A stretch of 64,000 nt of DNA from Betaproteobacteria bacterium HGW-Betaproteobacteria-3 (GCA_002842205.1 PHCI01000016.1:22595-86594); one strand, 5' to 3'; counted from the stretch's first letter, positions 45,819 to 56,168 are shown. Notes: a model not told the origin generated them from the sequence alone. Program-made: numbers and translations.

Positions 45819-47300
45819 TCAGCGTTGCGGCCGGATCAGCGCATACTGCGCGAGCTCACCACGGCGGATCAACAGGCTCAGGGACTTGGTTTTGTCGGCC
45901 TTGGCCAACGCCGCCTCAAACTCCTTGACGTTGCGAATCTCGGTATTGCCGACCTGCACGATCACGTCGCCCTCGCGCAGCCCGGCGCGTGCCGCGGCTT
46001 CGGCAGCGTCCTCAATCTTGACGCCGCCCTTGAGTTTGAGTTCTTTTTTCTCCGCGCTGGTCAGTTCGCTGACCGACAGGCCCAGCGACTTGCCAGCACC
46101 GGCGACCTTGGGCTTCTCTTCAACTTCAGAAGCCTTGGCCACCGGCTTTTCAGGCTCGATCTCGGCAATGGTCACGCTCAAATCCTTGCTGGCCCCGCGC
46201 CGGAACACGGTGAGCGTGCTCTTGGTCCCGGGCTTGGTGCCCCCCACCAGGCGTGGCAGATCGGTGGATTTCTCGATGGTCTTGCCGTCGAAGCGGGTGA
46301 TGATGTCGCCCGCTTCCACTCCCGCCTTGTCGGCCGGTGCGCCGGGCTCCACGCCACGGACCAGTGCGCCCGTGGGCTTGCCAAGACCAATGGACTCCGC
46401 CACCTCCTTGCTGACCTGGTCGATCTGCACGCCAATGCGTCCGCGCGACACCCGTCCGAACGCACGCAGTGAGTCGGCCACGCGCGTGGCCTCGTCCATC
46501 GGGATGGCAAACGAGATCCCCATGAAACCACCCGAGCGCGAATAGATCTGGCTGTTGATACCCACCACCTCGCCGCGCATGTTGATCAGTGGGCCGCCCG
46601 AGTTGCCGGGATTGATGGCCACGTCGGTCTGGATGAACGGCAAAAAGTCGCCCGTGTCACGCTGTTTGGCGCTCACGATGCCGGCGGTCACGGTGTTTTC
46701 CAGGCCAAACGGCGAGCCGATGGCCATGACCCATTCGCCCACCTTCAGCCGACTCACATCGCCGACCTTCACGGCAGGCAGACCGGTCGCCTCGATCTTG
46801 ACCACCGCGACGTCGGTGCGCTTGTCCGAGCCGATGATCTTGGCCTTGAATTCGCGCTTGTCCGTCAGCGTGACGATCACCTCGTCGGCCCCGTCCACCA
46901 CGTGGGCGTTGGTCATGACATAGCCATCGGCCGACAGGATGAAGCCTGAACCGAGTCCGCGCGGTTGTTCTTCTTCCGGTTGCGGACGGTTGGGGCGCGG
47001 CGTCTGCCGCGGCACCCCCGGCATGGGTTGCCCGAAAAAGCGGCGGAAGAACTCCTGCATGTCCTCATCGGAAGGCCCTTGCGCGCTACGGGCCCGCACA
47101 CGCTCGAGCGTACGGATGTTGACCACCGAAGGGCCCACCTGCTCGACCAGATCCGTGAAATCGGGCAATCCGCGCACGGCCTGCGCCGCACTGCCCTGCG
47201 CCAAGGCCGCGGTCGGCGCCATCCCGGCCAACGCCACTGCCATTGTCAAAGCGCTGGCGACCATGGGCGCGCGCAACTTCATCCAGTCGATTTGAAACAT
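45819..47300 (-). CDS. mucD: DegP/MucD-type periplasmic serine protease
   Basis: Quality-control protease/chaperone of the envelope. The 493-residue protein has a signal segment (to about residue 35), the trypsin-like domain with His133 (TNAHVV), Asp163 (RTDVAV) and Ser234 (GNSGGP), and two C-terminal PDZ domains (about 290-375 and 400-485). The start is ATG 47300 with GAGGAAAGG upstream; an earlier in-frame codon is only TTG. It closes the rpoE-rseA-rseB-mucD stress unit and is followed by a terminator. Confidence 0.96.
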   Translation of the reverse strand: MFQIDWMKLRAPMVASALTMAVALAGMAPTAALAQGSAAQAVRGLPDFTDLVEQVGPSVVNIRTLERVRARSAQGPSDEDMQEFFRRFFGQPMPGVPRQTPRPNRPQPEEEQPRGLGSGFILSADGYVMTNAHVVDGADEVIVTLTDKREFKAKIIGSDKRTDVAVVKIEATGLPAVKVGDVSRLKVGEWVMAIGSPFGLENTVTAGIVSAKQRDTGDFLPFIQTDVAINPGNSGGPLINMRGEVVGINSQIYSRSGGFMGISFAIPMDEATRVADSLRAFGRVSRGRIGVQIDQVSKEVAESIGLGKPTGALVRGVEPGAPADKAGVEAGDIITRFDGKTIEKSTDLPRLVGGTKPGTKSTLTVFRRGASKDLSVTIAEIEPEKPVAKASEVEEKPKVAGAGKSLGLSVSELTSAEKKELKLKGGVKIEDAAEAAARAGLREGDVIVQVGNTEIRNVKEFEAALAKADKTKSLSLLIRRGELAQYALIRPQR

Positions 47301-47417
47301 GTTCAACCTTTCCTCGAAACTCGGGAGTAATTATGGAGCGACACGGCCGCCCGGCGTCCGATGGACCCGACCGCGCAAGGGAATTTTGCACCCCGCGCTG
47401 CCCCCACAGATGGGGAC

Positions 47418-48440
47418 TTATTTCTTGCGCTCAATACTTTGCGCAAACGCCAGCAGCGTCTGCGGGGGCACTTCACCCACAGCGGTGAGCCACCAGCCGC
47501 CCATACGGCGCGTGAGCGTCTGGGTCGCACCCATGGCCATCAGGCCTTCCTGGCTGTGGCGGGACGCATCGTATTTTTCGACGAACAGTGAAACCGAAGC
47601 CAGACCGTCCGTGAAGATCCATTGCACCATGTTCTCGCCCGGGGCACCACTGGCCGACAGCGGCGGCGGCCGCCTAAAGCAGTCGGTGGTGTGGAACCCG
47701 GCCACCGGGGTCTTGAGATTCCAGCCCTCAATCTCCGGGGTGGTTTTGACCAGCGTTTGTTTTTCAACCGTGAATCCCGCGGTGCTGGTCATCATGCTGG
47801 CGAGCTTTTGGGCCGACAGCGGCTCCTCGAACGTGAGTTCGGAAAAGGCCGCCTGCTCCAGCACGCCCCCTTCGGTGTCCAGGGTTTGCAGCTTGATGAC
47901 CAGGCCCGTCTTCTTTTCGCTCCAGATGCGGTATCCAAAACGCAGCTTGTCCTTGGGACGAAACTCGACGATGTCGGCCAGAAAACCGGCAACGCGCTCG
48001 CTTCCCGTACGGCGGGCGGTGTAAAACTCGGCCACCGTGGGATCCGGGTCATTGGACAGGCTGGGAAACAACCCCATGGAATCGTGGGTTTCAGAGCGGA
48101 TCACCCGCTTGTCGGGCAAGAACGTGACCACCTGCTCGTTGTGCCGGAACGTGGTGCGCGGCGCACCCGTCAGGGACTCCACGCGTTCGACCTGCAGCGC
48201 CGGGTCGCAGACGTGCCAGATCCGCGAACTCGACAGGCTGCCCGCCGAAGACGACACCACAAACGTTCCCACATAGGCGCTGTTCATCGATGCTTCATGC
48301 ATGCGCGTGAGCCAGTCGCCGATGCTGCGCTCCGCCGTCGCCACCGCCTTGCGCTGCGCTGGCACCTGCGATGCTACATAAGTAGTAGCAAACAATGACA
48401 CGGCCACGAGGGCCATGTGCGGAAGATGCTTGAGGTTCAT
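47418..48440 (-). CDS. rseB: Sigma-E regulatory protein RseB (MucB)
   Basis: Periplasmic protein that binds RseA and protects it from proteolysis. The 340 residues have a signal segment (about 8-27), the MucB/RseB N-terminal domain (HEASMNSAYVGTFVV... about 48-230) and C-terminal domain (from about 240). Residues 7-23 of the signal region (LFATTYVAS) overlap repeat copy 10. It lies 24 bp after rseA and is followed by mucD. Confidence 0.93.
   Translation of the reverse strand: MNLKHLPHMALVAVSLFATTYVASQVPAQRKAVATAERSIGDWLTRMHEASMNSAYVGTFVVSSSAGSLSSSRIWHVCDPALQVERVESLTGAPRTTFRHNEQVVTFLPDKRVIRSETHDSMGLFPSLSNDPDPTVAEFYTARRTGSERVAGFLADIVEFRPKDKLRFGYRIWSEKKTGLVIKLQTLDTEGGVLEQAAFSELTFEEPLSAQKLASMMTSTAGFTVEKQTLVKTTPEIEGWNLKTPVAGFHTTDCFRRPPPLSASGAPGENMVQWIFTDGLASVSLFVEKYDASRHSQEGLMAMGATQTLTRRMGGWWLTAVGEVPPQTLLAFAQSIERKK
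48371..48420 (+). repeat. AT-rich TAGC element, copy 10 (signal peptide of rseB)
   Basis: Reads ATGCTACATAAGTAGTAGCA, then AACAATGACACGGCCACGAG, then GGCCATGTGC. It has the TAGCAAAC core but a diverged G-run. It encodes hydrophobic signal-peptide residues. Confidence 0.55.
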
Positions 48441-48464
48441 GATGCCGGCTCCGGGTGGCGACGA

Positions 48465-49094
48465 CTAGCGCGCAGCACCCTCAAACGTTGCATTGCGCAA
48501 GAAGCCGGAAGACATGTGCAGCGCCGACCCGCCACCGGCCGACTGCTTGTGTGCCGCCAGCAGTTCGTCAAGCCGGGCGTCGCGGATCATGACCTGGGGC
48601 GTGACCGCCGCCACCGTCTGGACCTTCGTCGCATCAGCCTGAGGCGCTTGCGCCAGCTGCTGCGCGGCGCCCTGCAAACCCAGGCCGGAGATCGTGCTCC
48701 AGGCCAGTGCCGACACCGCCACCACCGACGCAAGACCCGCCACCAGTTTCCAGCGAAACACCGATTCGTTGGCCGCAGCGGCCATCACGCGCGGTGACGC
48801 CGCTTGCACCCCCTGCGACACGGTCACGACGTCCACCGGCAAGCGGAGGGCCGCAGGCTCCGCTGAGAGACGGTCGCGAAAGCGCGCCAGAAAGGCGGCG
48901 TCCGAACCCGTGGGGGCCATGTCGTTGCGCAACACCTCGCCCACGACGTGGTAGGCATGCCACGTGGCACGCGCTTCAGCATCGCCCGCCACGGCGTCAA
49001 CCGCTTTCGCGAACTCAGCCCCCTGCAACCTGCCGTCGGCAAGAAGGGAGATGAAGTCCTGCGCAGGCACACCGTTGTTCAATTGAGTATCCAT
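48465..49094 (-). CDS. rseA: Anti-sigma factor RseA (MucA)
   Basis: Inner-membrane anti-sigma factor that holds RpoE inactive until envelope stress triggers its proteolysis. The 209-residue protein has an N-terminal cytoplasmic sigma-binding domain (FISLLADGRLQGAEF... WHAYHVVGEVLR), one membrane helix (about 120-140), and a short periplasmic tail. ATG 49094 (MDTQLN) is preferred. It lies between rpoE (65 bp) and rseB (24 bp) in the order typical of betaproteobacteria. Confidence 0.92.
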   Translation of the reverse strand: MDTQLNNGVPAQDFISLLADGRLQGAEFAKAVDAVAGDAEARATWHAYHVVGEVLRNDMAPTGSDAAFLARFRDRLSAEPAALRLPVDVVTVSQGVQAASPRVMAAAANESVFRWKLVAGLASVVAVSALAWSTISGLGLQGAAQQLAQAPQADATKVQTVAAVTPQVMIRDARLDELLAAHKQSAGGGSALHMSSGFLRNATFEGAAR

Positions 49095-49159
49095 TTTCCG
49101 CACCCCTGTCACGTCGTCCAGAGAGACCCATCAGGTCGACATTACATAAAACCAAAGAA

Positions 49160-49813
49160 CTACCATCGCTTGCCCGACTGCCGGTCCAGAAGCGGTCTGA
49201 CCCGCGCCGAAATCGCCTCCCGCGCCCGGAAGATCCGGGAACGGACCGTGCCGATCGGGCAATTCATCATTTCAGCGATCTCTTCATAGCTCAGCCCCTC
49301 GATCTCGCGCAGGGTCACCGCCTGTCGCAAATCCTCGGGCAAGGCGTCCATCGCCGCGTTGACGGCCGAGGCAATTTCCTTGGCCGCCAGCACCGTCTCA
49401 GGCGTCTCGTCCGTGGTTAGTTCGTTTTGCGGCCGGTAAGTTTCATCGTCATCGTCATCGGAAGCGTTGCGCAACGCACTTTCGGTCACCACCGGATTGC
49501 GCTTGAGCCCCATGAGGGCTTTTTTGGCTGTATTGACGGCAATTCGATACAACCAGGTGTAAAACTGGGCATCTCCGCGAAATTGATGCAGGGCACGGTA
49601 GGCCCGGATAAAGGTTTCCTGGGCAATATCTTCCACCAGATCCACGTCGCGCACCATGCGGCCGATCAGTCGCTGGATCCGGCGCTGGTATTTGATGACC
49701 AGCAATTCATAGGCCCGCTGGTCGCCCGCCACTGTGCGGGCCACCAGTTGCTGATCCGTGTCTTCCGGACCCGGGCTGGAACTGGGTTCAACGGACGGCG
49801 GGATGGTCGTCAT
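49160..49813 (-). CDS. rpoE: RNA polymerase sigma-E (AlgU) factor
   Basis: ECF sigma factor for envelope stress. The 217 residues have region 2 (YELLVIKYQRRIQRLIGRMV, DLVEDIAQETFIRAYRAL, FYTWLYRIAVNTAK) and region 4 (LPEDLRQAVTLREIEGLSYEEIAEMMNCPIGTVRSRIFRAREA in pieces), characteristic of the RpoE/AlgU group. The ATG overlaps the upstream hypothetical gene's stop by 4 bp. Regulation by RseA/RseB is expected from the operon; I did not find a clear autoregulatory sigma-E promoter. Confidence 0.96.
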   Translation of the reverse strand: MTTIPPSVEPSSSPGPEDTDQQLVARTVAGDQRAYELLVIKYQRRIQRLIGRMVRDVDLVEDIAQETFIRAYRALHQFRGDAQFYTWLYRIAVNTAKKALMGLKRNPVVTESALRNASDDDDDETYRPQNELTTDETPETVLAAKEIASAVNAAMDALPEDLRQAVTLREIEGLSYEEIAEMMNCPIGTVRSRIFRAREAISARVRPLLDRQSGKRW

Positions 49814-50295
49814 GACGCTGCAACGGGGTCAGGCGGTGGATGGACAGAGGCCGGGGCATCGGAAGGGGCGCGAAAAAACACCGCACGCCTCCATGCCAGC
49901 CAGATCTCTGGCGAATTCGTCCGCGAACACCACAGCCATTCCCGGGCACCACTTTCCGCCCGGAACTGCACCAGCAAATGGCGTTGCAGATCGTGCACCG
50001 TGCCCAAGGTACCGACCAGCGCCGGCGCTTTCGCGCAAGCCCCCTGCGCCTGCCAAAACCATTGGGCGCCACTCCAGCGCAATGTGCCACGCGCACCCCT
50101 GATCCCGTCGATGGTGGCCATCAGCCCTGCAACCAGTACCGCGGTCACGGCCAGCATCGGGCGGACGTCATCCGGCGGCGCCAGCAGCAACCATCCGGCG
50201 GTGGTGAACGCGCCGGCGAGCCAGGTTAACACCAGTGCGGCCGCCTGAAATCGGGAACGGACCACCGGGCAGGCAACCGACGGAGCGTTGTTCAT
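49810..50295 (-). CDS. Uncharacterised membrane protein upstream of rpoE
   Basis: A 161-residue protein from ATG 50295, with two hydrophobic segments (about 18-37 and 46-63), then a soluble part rich in Trp (WSGAQWFWQAQG, EWLWCSR, IWLAWRR). The topology resembles YgfX/CptA-like small membrane proteins, but I cannot name it. It lies 33 bp after fabF and overlaps rpoE by 4 bp, so it may be coexpressed with rpoE. Confidence 0.65.
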   Translation of the reverse strand: MNNAPSVACPVVRSRFQAAALVLTWLAGAFTTAGWLLLAPPDDVRPMLAVTAVLVAGLMATIDGIRGARGTLRWSGAQWFWQAQGACAKAPALVGTLGTVHDLQRHLLVQFRAESGAREWLWCSRTNSPEIWLAWRRAVFFRAPSDAPASVHPPPDPVAAS

Positions 50296-50328
50296 GGGGA
50301 ATGTGTGCCGATCACCCGCGCGCAAACA

Positions 50329-51576
50329 TCATGGGGCACGCTTGAACACCAGGGCACCGTTGGTGCCCCCGAAACCGAAATTGTTTTTCAGTGCGTATTC
50401 CACCTTCATGTCGCGTGCCGTGTTGGCACAGTAGTCCAGGTCACATTCAGGATCCTGATTGAAGATGTTGATGGTGGGCGCCACCTTCTGATGGTACAGC
50501 GACAGCACGGTGAACACGCTTTCCACCCCCCCCGCGCCGCCCAGCAGGTGGCCCGTCATGGATTTGGTGGAGCTGATCACGATATTCTTGGCGTGGTCGC
50601 CAAGGGCCGCCTTGATGGCATTGGACTCGTTGATATCCCCCAGCGGCGTGGACGTGCCATGCGCATTGAGGTAGTCCACCTGATCGGCATTGATGCCGGC
50701 ATTGCGCAGGGCATTGACCATGGCGCGACGCGGACCGTCCAGATTGGGCGCGGTGATATGGCCGGCGTCGGCACTCATGCCAAAGCCAACCAGCTCGGCG
50801 TATATGCGGGCCCCACGCGCCTTGGCGTGTTCGTATTCTTCGAGCACCATGACGCCGGCACCTTCACCGAGCACAAAGCCGTCACGGTCACGGTCCCAGG
50901 GGCGGGACGAGGTTTTGGGGTCGTCATTGCGGGTGGACAGCGCACGCATGGCGGCGAATCCGCCCACGCCCATGGGCGACACAGTGGCTTCGGACCCACC
51001 CGCCACGATCACGTCGGCGTCGCCGTATTCGATCATCCGGCCGGCGTCACCAATGCAATGCAGGCCGGTGGTACAGGCCGTGACGATGGCGATGTTCGGC
51101 CCCTTGAAGCCGAACCGCATGGACACGTGACCCGCGATCATGTTGATGATGGAGGCGGGCACGAAAAACGGCGTGATCCGGCGCGGGCCGCGGTTGAGAA
51201 GCTCGGAATGCGTCTCCTCGATCATCGGCAGACCGCCGATGCCCGAACCGATCACGCAGCCGATCCGCACGGACTCTTCTTCGGACAGGGCGTCGCCCAC
51301 CGGCAAGCCCGCGTCAGCCACAGCCTGCACCGCCGCAGCGATGCCGTAATGGATAAAGGTATCCATCGACCGCGCTTCCTTGGTGTTCATGTAGGAGGCG
51401 AGATCAAAGTCCTTGACCTCGCCTGCAATCTTGCAGGAGAACTCCGACGCATCGAATTTCGTGATGCGGTCGATCCCGGACTGTCCGGCCAGCAACTGGT
51501 TCCAGGCGTCGGTCACCGTGTTGCCCACGGGACTGATACAGCCCAGACCTGTCACCACAACACGACGGCGACTCAT
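50329..51576 (-). CDS. fabF: 3-oxoacyl-[acyl-carrier-protein] synthase II
   Basis: Condenses malonyl-ACP with acyl-ACP in fatty-acid elongation. The 415 residues show the catalytic Cys168 in [10 protein letters not shown] and the two His residues in [11 protein letters not shown] and [17 protein letters not shown] 51576 ([12 protein letters not shown]) is the family start. It is the last gene of rpmF-plsX-fabHDG-acpP-fabF, 81 bp after acpP. Confidence 0.97.
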   Translation of the reverse strand: MSRRRVVVTGLGCISPVGNTVTDAWNQLLAGQSGIDRITKFDASEFSCKIAGEVKDFDLASYMNTKEARSMDTFIHYGIAAAVQAVADAGLPVGDALSEEESVRIGCVIGSGIGGLPMIEETHSELLNRGPRRITPFFVPASIINMIAGHVSMRFGFKGPNIAIVTACTTGLHCIGDAGRMIEYGDADVIVAGGSEATVSPMGVGGFAAMRALSTRNDDPKTSSRPWDRDRDGFVLGEGAGVMVLEEYEHAKARGARIYAELVGFGMSADAGHITAPNLDGPRRAMVNALRNAGINADQVDYLNAHGTSTPLGDINESNAIKAALGDHAKNIVISSTKSMTGHLLGGAGGVESVFTVLSLYHQKVAPTINIFNQDPECDLDYCANTARDMKVEYALKNNFGFGGTNGALVFKRAP

Positions 51577-51657
51577 GCAAGCTCCCTTCTGCACGCCCTG
51601 CGACCCATGGCCACAAGGGCGTGAATGACGCGGTTCCCGACAACGCTCATGCGCTGG

Positions 51658-51930
<273 letters not shown>

Positions 51931-51973
51931 TTAACCGGCTCACGCATTTGCACGAAGGTCGGCCAATGGATGC

Positions 51974-52723
51974 TCAAGACATGTACATGCCGCCATTGAC
52001 ATGCAGCTCCTGCCCGGTCACATAGCCGGCCCGCGGCGACGCAAGATAGGCCACCGCATGCGCGATGTCGGTCGGCTTGCCCAACGCCCCCAGGGGAATT
52101 TGTGCCAGTAGCGCTTTTTGCTGCTCTTCAGGCAAGCCCGCCGTCATGTCGGTGTCGATGAAACCCGGCGCCACGCAGTTGACGGTGATGTTGCGGCTGC
52201 CCAGTTCGCGCGCCAGCGCACGCGTCATGCCCGCCACGCCGGCCTTGGCTGCCGCGTAGTTGGCCTGTCCGGGATTGCCCGAAGCGCCCACCACGCTGGT
52301 GATGCTGATGATGCGACCGTAGCGCTGCTTCATCATGGTGCGCATGACGCCGCGGCTCATGCGGAACACCGCTTTGAGATTGGTGTCCAGCACCGCATCC
52401 CAGTCTTCATCCTTGAGGCGCATGGCCAGCATGTCGCGGGTGATGCCGGCGTTGTTGACCAGAACCTGCAAACCGCCATGCGCCTTGACGATGGCGTCAA
52501 TCAGGGCCTCCACGCCCGCGGCATCGTTGACGTCAAGCCGGGCACCGCTGCAGCCGGGGTACGCCGCCAGCGCCGTGCTGATGCGGGCGGCGCCGTCGTC
52601 GGTGGTGGCCGTGCCGACGACCTTGAGGCCGCATTGGGCGAGTTCCAGCGCAATGGCCGCGCCAATGCCACGCGAGGCACCGGTCACCAGCGCCACCTGG
52701 CCTTCAAAAACGGTTTGGCTCAT
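51974..52723 (-). CDS. fabG: 3-oxoacyl-[acyl-carrier-protein] reductase
   Basis: NADPH-dependent reduction of beta-ketoacyl-ACP. The 249-residue SDR has TGASRGIGAAIAL, NNAGITRDML, the catalytic Ser in ISITSVVG and YAAAKAG with the Tyr-Lys pair, and ends in VTGQELHVNGGMYMS. ATG 52723 overlaps the fabD stop (ATGA). Confidence 0.98.
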   Translation of the reverse strand: MSQTVFEGQVALVTGASRGIGAAIALELAQCGLKVVGTATTDDGAARISTALAAYPGCSGARLDVNDAAGVEALIDAIVKAHGGLQVLVNNAGITRDMLAMRLKDEDWDAVLDTNLKAVFRMSRGVMRTMMKQRYGRIISITSVVGASGNPGQANYAAAKAGVAGMTRALARELGSRNITVNCVAPGFIDTDMTAGLPEEQQKALLAQIPLGALGKPTDIAHAVAYLASPRAGYVTGQELHVNGGMYMS

Positions 52724-53670
52724 TGCAGCGCCCCTTTCACTTCGGCCAGTGTGGCCGGGTCCAGCAACGACAAGCCCGTCAGCGTGGCGTCGATGCGTTT
52801 GACCATGCCGGCCAGCACCTTGCCCGGGCCGCATTCCACCAGGGTGTCGATGCCGCGCGCCTTGAGCGTCGCGACGCATTCCACCCACCGCACCGGCCCG
52901 AAAGCCTGGCGTACCAGGGCGTCGCGAATCCGATCGGCTGCGGTCTCCACCGCCACATCAATATTGTTCACCACGGGAATCTGCGGCGCGGCCAGCGTCA
53001 CCGTGGCCAGTTCTTCGCGCAGCCGGTCGGCGGCGGGCTTCATGAGGCTCGAATGGAACGGCGCCGACACCGGCAGTGGCAGTGCCCGCTTGGCACCCTG
53101 GGCCTTGAGCACCTCGCAGGCCTTGTCCACGGCAGCCTTGCTGCCCGCGATCACGGTTTGTGCAGGATCGTTGAAGTTCACGGCCTCCACCACTTCGGCA
53201 CTGCCGGCACCAAAACCGGCGGTCACCTCGGCACAGCCGGCGATGACCCTGGCCGCCTCCATGCCCAGAATGGCCGCCATCGCCCCGGTGCCCACGGGCA
53301 CGGCGTCCTGCATGGCCTGCGCACGAAAACGCACCAGCGGAACGGCCTGCGCCAGCGTCAGGACGCCCGAAGCCACCAGCGCCGAATACTCACCCAGGGA
53401 GTGACCGGCCACGGCCAACGGCGCCGCGCCGCCCTCGGCGCGCCAGGCGCGGTAGGCGGCCACACCCGCCACCAGCATCACCGGCTGGGTGTTGGTGGTC
53501 AGCGCCAGCGCCTCCTTGGGGCCCTCGTGAATCAGCCGGGCGATGTCTTCGCCCAGCGCGTCCGAAGCCTCCTGGAGCGTGTGCACGACCGCCGGATGAT
53601 CACCCCAGGCGTCCAGCATGCCCACGGCCTGCGAACCCTGGCCCGGAAAAACAAATGCGAACGGTTTCAT
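52720..53670 (-). CDS. fabD: Malonyl-CoA:ACP transacylase
   Basis: Loads malonate onto AcpP. The 316 residues begin FAFVFPGQGSQAVGM, show the nucleophile Ser91 in AGHSLGEYSAL, the catalytic His in SAPFHSSLM and the C-terminal VECGPGKVLAGM. ATG 53670 is the family start. Repeat copy 11 occupies the gap before fabH. Confidence 0.98.
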   Translation of the reverse strand: MKPFAFVFPGQGSQAVGMLDAWGDHPAVVHTLQEASDALGEDIARLIHEGPKEALALTTNTQPVMLVAGVAAYRAWRAEGGAAPLAVAGHSLGEYSALVASGVLTLAQAVPLVRFRAQAMQDAVPVGTGAMAAILGMEAARVIAGCAEVTAGFGAGSAEVVEAVNFNDPAQTVIAGSKAAVDKACEVLKAQGAKRALPLPVSAPFHSSLMKPAADRLREELATVTLAAPQIPVVNNIDVAVETAADRIRDALVRQAFGPVRWVECVATLKARGIDTLVECGPGKVLAGMVKRIDATLTGLSLLDPATLAEVKGALQ

Positions 53671-53689
53671 GTTCTTTGAAATTTTAATG

Positions 53690-53740
53690 CAGAAAATGCC
53701 ATCAGCCCACGCCAAATGGTCTTTTATAGCTACATTTTAA
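53690..53740 (-). repeat. AT-rich TAGC element, copy 11 (supplies the fabH stop)
   Basis: On the minus strand: CTTAAAATGTAGCTATAAAA, then GACCATTTGGCGTGGGCTGA, then TGGCATTTTCT. The TAG of its TAGC core is the fabH stop codon, and its tail leads into the fabD leader. Confidence 0.75.
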
Positions 53741-54707
53741 GGAGCACCGCGCCCCACGTAAAACCACCGCCCACACCCTCCAGCAACACCGTCTGGCCCG
53801 GCTGGATACGGCCATCGCGCACACCAACGTCCAGCGCCAGAGGGATCGACGCGGCCGAGGTGTTGCCATGGTCGTGCACGGTGACAATGACCTTGTCGTC
53901 GCCGAGCTTGAGCTTCTTGGCGGTGCTTTGCATGATGCGGATATTGGCCTGGTGGGGCACCAGCCAGTCTACGTCGGCCTCGGTCAACCCGGCCTTGGCG
54001 AGAACCGACCGCGCGACATCGGCCAGCACGCCCACGGCCAGCTTGAACACCGCCGGGCCGTCCATCTTGAGCGTCGGGTCGCCCAGAATTTTCCCGCCAG
54101 ACACATTGCCGGGCACGCACAGAATGCCCATGTGCTTGCCATCGGCATGCATTTCAGTGGCCAGAATACCGGGCGTGGTTGACGCCTCCAGCACCACGGC
54201 CCCTGCGCCGTCGCCAAACAGCACGCAAGTGCCGCGGTCCTTGAAATCAAGGATGCGCGAGAACACTTCGGCGCCCACCACCAACGCCTTGCTGGCCGCC
54301 CCCGTCTGGATCATGGCGTCGGCCACGGCCAGTGCGTAGATGAACCCGCTGCACACAGCCTGCAGGTCGAACGCCGGGCACCCGGCAACGCCGAGCTTGT
54401 GCTGCAGGATGGTGGCGGTGGACGGAAACACCATGTCAGGTGTTGAGGTCGCCACAATGATCAGGTCGATGTCGCTGGCCTGAAGGTCGGCGGCCGTCAG
54501 GGCGTGGCGCGAGGCCTCCAGCGCGAGATCACTGGCGGTCACGTCGGGGGCTGCAAAGTATCGGGCACGAATGCCCGTGCGCTCGACGATCCACTCGTCG
54601 GATGTCTCGATGCCATCCACGGCCAGTTGCGCCGCCAGATCGGCATTGGTAAGTCGGCGGGGAGGCAGGTAACTGCCCGTGCCAGTGATGCGGGAAAAAC
54701 GTCTCAT
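53730..54707 (-). CDS. fabH: 3-oxoacyl-[acyl-carrier-protein] synthase III
   Basis: Starts fatty-acid synthesis by condensing acetyl-CoA with malonyl-ACP. The 325 residues show the catalytic Cys119 in [12 protein letters not shown], His in PHQANIRIM and Asn in GNTSAASIP, and end [12 protein letters not shown]. The final Met codon and stop overlap repeat copy 11. It follows plsX with a 4-bp gap. Confidence 0.98.
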   Translation of the reverse strand: MRRFSRITGTGSYLPPRRLTNADLAAQLAVDGIETSDEWIVERTGIRARYFAAPDVTASDLALEASRHALTAADLQASDIDLIIVATSTPDMVFPSTATILQHKLGVAGCPAFDLQAVCSGFIYALAVADAMIQTGAASKALVVGAEVFSRILDFKDRGTCVLFGDGAGAVVLEASTTPGILATEMHADGKHMGILCVPGNVSGGKILGDPTLKMDGPAVFKLAVGVLADVARSVLAKAGLTEADVDWLVPHQANIRIMQSTAKKLKLGDDKVIVTVHDHGNTSAASIPLALDVGVRDGRIQPGQTVLLEGVGGGFTWGAVLLKM

Positions 54708-54711
54708 CGGG

Positions 54712-55767
54712 TCATTGGGTACCGGTGGACACGCGCAGAGCCTCTTCGGGCGACACCATCAGCAAAGGGGCCGCATGGGCAATCCGGGCCTGGACACGGT
54801 CCAGAAGCTTGTGATGCGCTGCATCATAAGCGCGATTCAGCGCCTGTTCAAAGGCCAGCACATCGGCCGAGCCGTGACTCTTGAACACCAGGCCGCGCAA
54901 CCCCAACAGCGCCGCGCCGTTGTGATGCCGGTAATCAACGCGTTTTTTAAACGAAGATAGGACTGGATAGGCAATAAAGCCAGCGATTTTCGTAAAGATA
55001 TTGCGCGAAAAGCCTTCCTTGAGGAACGCAGCCACCATGGTCGCCAGACCTTCACTGGTCTTCAGTGCGACATTGCCAACAAACCCGTCGCAGACGACGA
55101 TATCGGTGGTCCCCAGGAAAATATCGTTACCCTCGACGTTTCCATAAAAATTCAAGTCACCGGAATTGGCCGCAATTCGAAGCAGATCGCCTGCTTTTTT
55201 GATCATTTCACTGCCTTTGATCGCCTCCGAGCCAATGTTCAACAAACCGACCGTGGGGCTGTCCTTGCCCTTCAGTGCCGAGTCAAGCGCGGAACCCAGC
55301 ACGGCGAATTGCAGCAGATGATGCTCGGAGCAGTCCACATTGGCCCCCAGGTCCAGCACCGTGGTGGCGCCGTTCTTGGCATTGGGCAGGGGGTAGGCGA
55401 TGGCGGGGCGGTCGATCCCGTCCAGCGTTTTCAGGATGTAGCGGGAGATGGCCATCAGCGCGCCGGTGTTGCCGGCCGACACGGCAGCATCGGCCGCACC
55501 ATCCTTGACTTGCTGGATGGCCACACGCATGGACGAATCGCGCTTCTTGCGCAGCGCCACCTCGATCGGGTCGTCCATGGCCACCACTTCGGTGGCGGTC
55601 ACCAGTCGCGCGCGCGGGTGCGAAAACCCGGCCAAGCTGTCGGGCAGCCCCACCAGCAGCAACGCGGCCTCGGGATGATGGTCCAGAAAATGACGGCAGG
55701 CTGGCAGCGTGATTTCAGGACCATGGTCGCCGCCCATGCAGTCCACAGCCAAGGTGGTCACACTCAC
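54712..55767 (-). CDS. plsX: Phosphate acyltransferase PlsX
   Basis: Makes acyl phosphate from acyl-ACP for phospholipid synthesis. The 351 residues begin [20 protein letters not shown], have [19 protein letters not shown], and later [22 protein letters not shown] and [14 protein letters not shown], all typical. It sits between rpmF and fabH, the standard order. Confidence 0.97.
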   Translation of the reverse strand: MSVTTLAVDCMGGDHGPEITLPACRHFLDHHPEAALLLVGLPDSLAGFSHPRARLVTATEVVAMDDPIEVALRKKRDSSMRVAIQQVKDGAADAAVSAGNTGALMAISRYILKTLDGIDRPAIAYPLPNAKNGATTVLDLGANVDCSEHHLLQFAVLGSALDSALKGKDSPTVGLLNIGSEAIKGSEMIKKAGDLLRIAANSGDLNFYGNVEGNDIFLGTTDIVVCDGFVGNVALKTSEGLATMVAAFLKEGFSRNIFTKIAGFIAYPVLSSFKKRVDYRHHNGAALLGLRGLVFKSHGSADVLAFEQALNRAYDAAHHKLLDRVQARIAHAAPLLMVSPEEALRVSTGTQ

Positions 55768-55832
55768 GTGCCGACTCCGCCCGCCAGGCGGCCGGGCACT
55801 TGAAGAACAGGCAAAAGGCGCATGAAAAGCAA

Positions 55833-55864
55833 GGGCCCGCAGCTACCAGGTAGCGCCGGGCCCC
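55833..55864 (-). terminator. Hairpin between rpmF and plsX
   Basis: gggcccg...gctacc (55833-55847) faces ggtagc...cgggccc (55849-55863), an almost continuous GC stem with a one-base loop. The following minus-strand TTGCTTTT is only moderately T-rich, so it may attenuate or stabilise the upstream RNA more than terminate. Confidence 0.5.
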
Positions 55865-55879
55865 GAGCTGCAGAACCGG

Positions 55880-56062
55880 TCAGGCTTCGGACTTGTTCTT
55901 GAGCACCTGACGGCCACGGTAAAAGCCGTTCGGGCTGATGTGGTGACGCAGGTGAATTTCGCCGGTGGTCGGCTCGACGGCGGTGCCCGGCACATTCAGG
56001 GCGTTGTGCGAGCGGTGCATGCCGCGCTTGGACGGTGACTTTTTGTTTTGCTGGACGGCCAT
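55880..56062 (-). CDS. rpmF: 50S ribosomal protein L32
   Basis: Small basic ribosomal protein of 60 residues: [21 protein letters not shown], then [12 protein letters not shown]. The family's usual N terminus is intact; this lineage version lacks the zinc cysteines found in some bacteria. It is the first gene of the plsX-fab operon. A strong promoter lies 77 bp upstream inside the end of the DUF177 gene. Confidence 0.98.
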   Translation of the reverse strand: MAVQQNKKSPSKRGMHRSHNALNVPGTAVEPTTGEIHLRHHISPNGFYRGRQVLKNKSEA

Positions 56063-56138
56063 GATCGGCTCCTGGGCTGAATGTTGGGTGGGTCAAAAGC
56101 GCCGGCTCCCACTGGAGTCTTCTGGCGCGAAGCCTTAA

Positions 56139-56168
56139 ATTATAGCCCAACGGGTTGATTTAATTCAA
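56139..56168 (-). promoter_or_regulatory. Sigma-70 promoter of the rpmF-plsX-fab operon
   Basis: On the minus strand TTGAAT (complement of 56163-56168), 18-bp spacer, TATAAT (complement of 56139-56144). The -35 lies within the last codons of the DUF177 gene. It should drive rpmF through fabF in addition to read-through. Confidence 0.75.
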
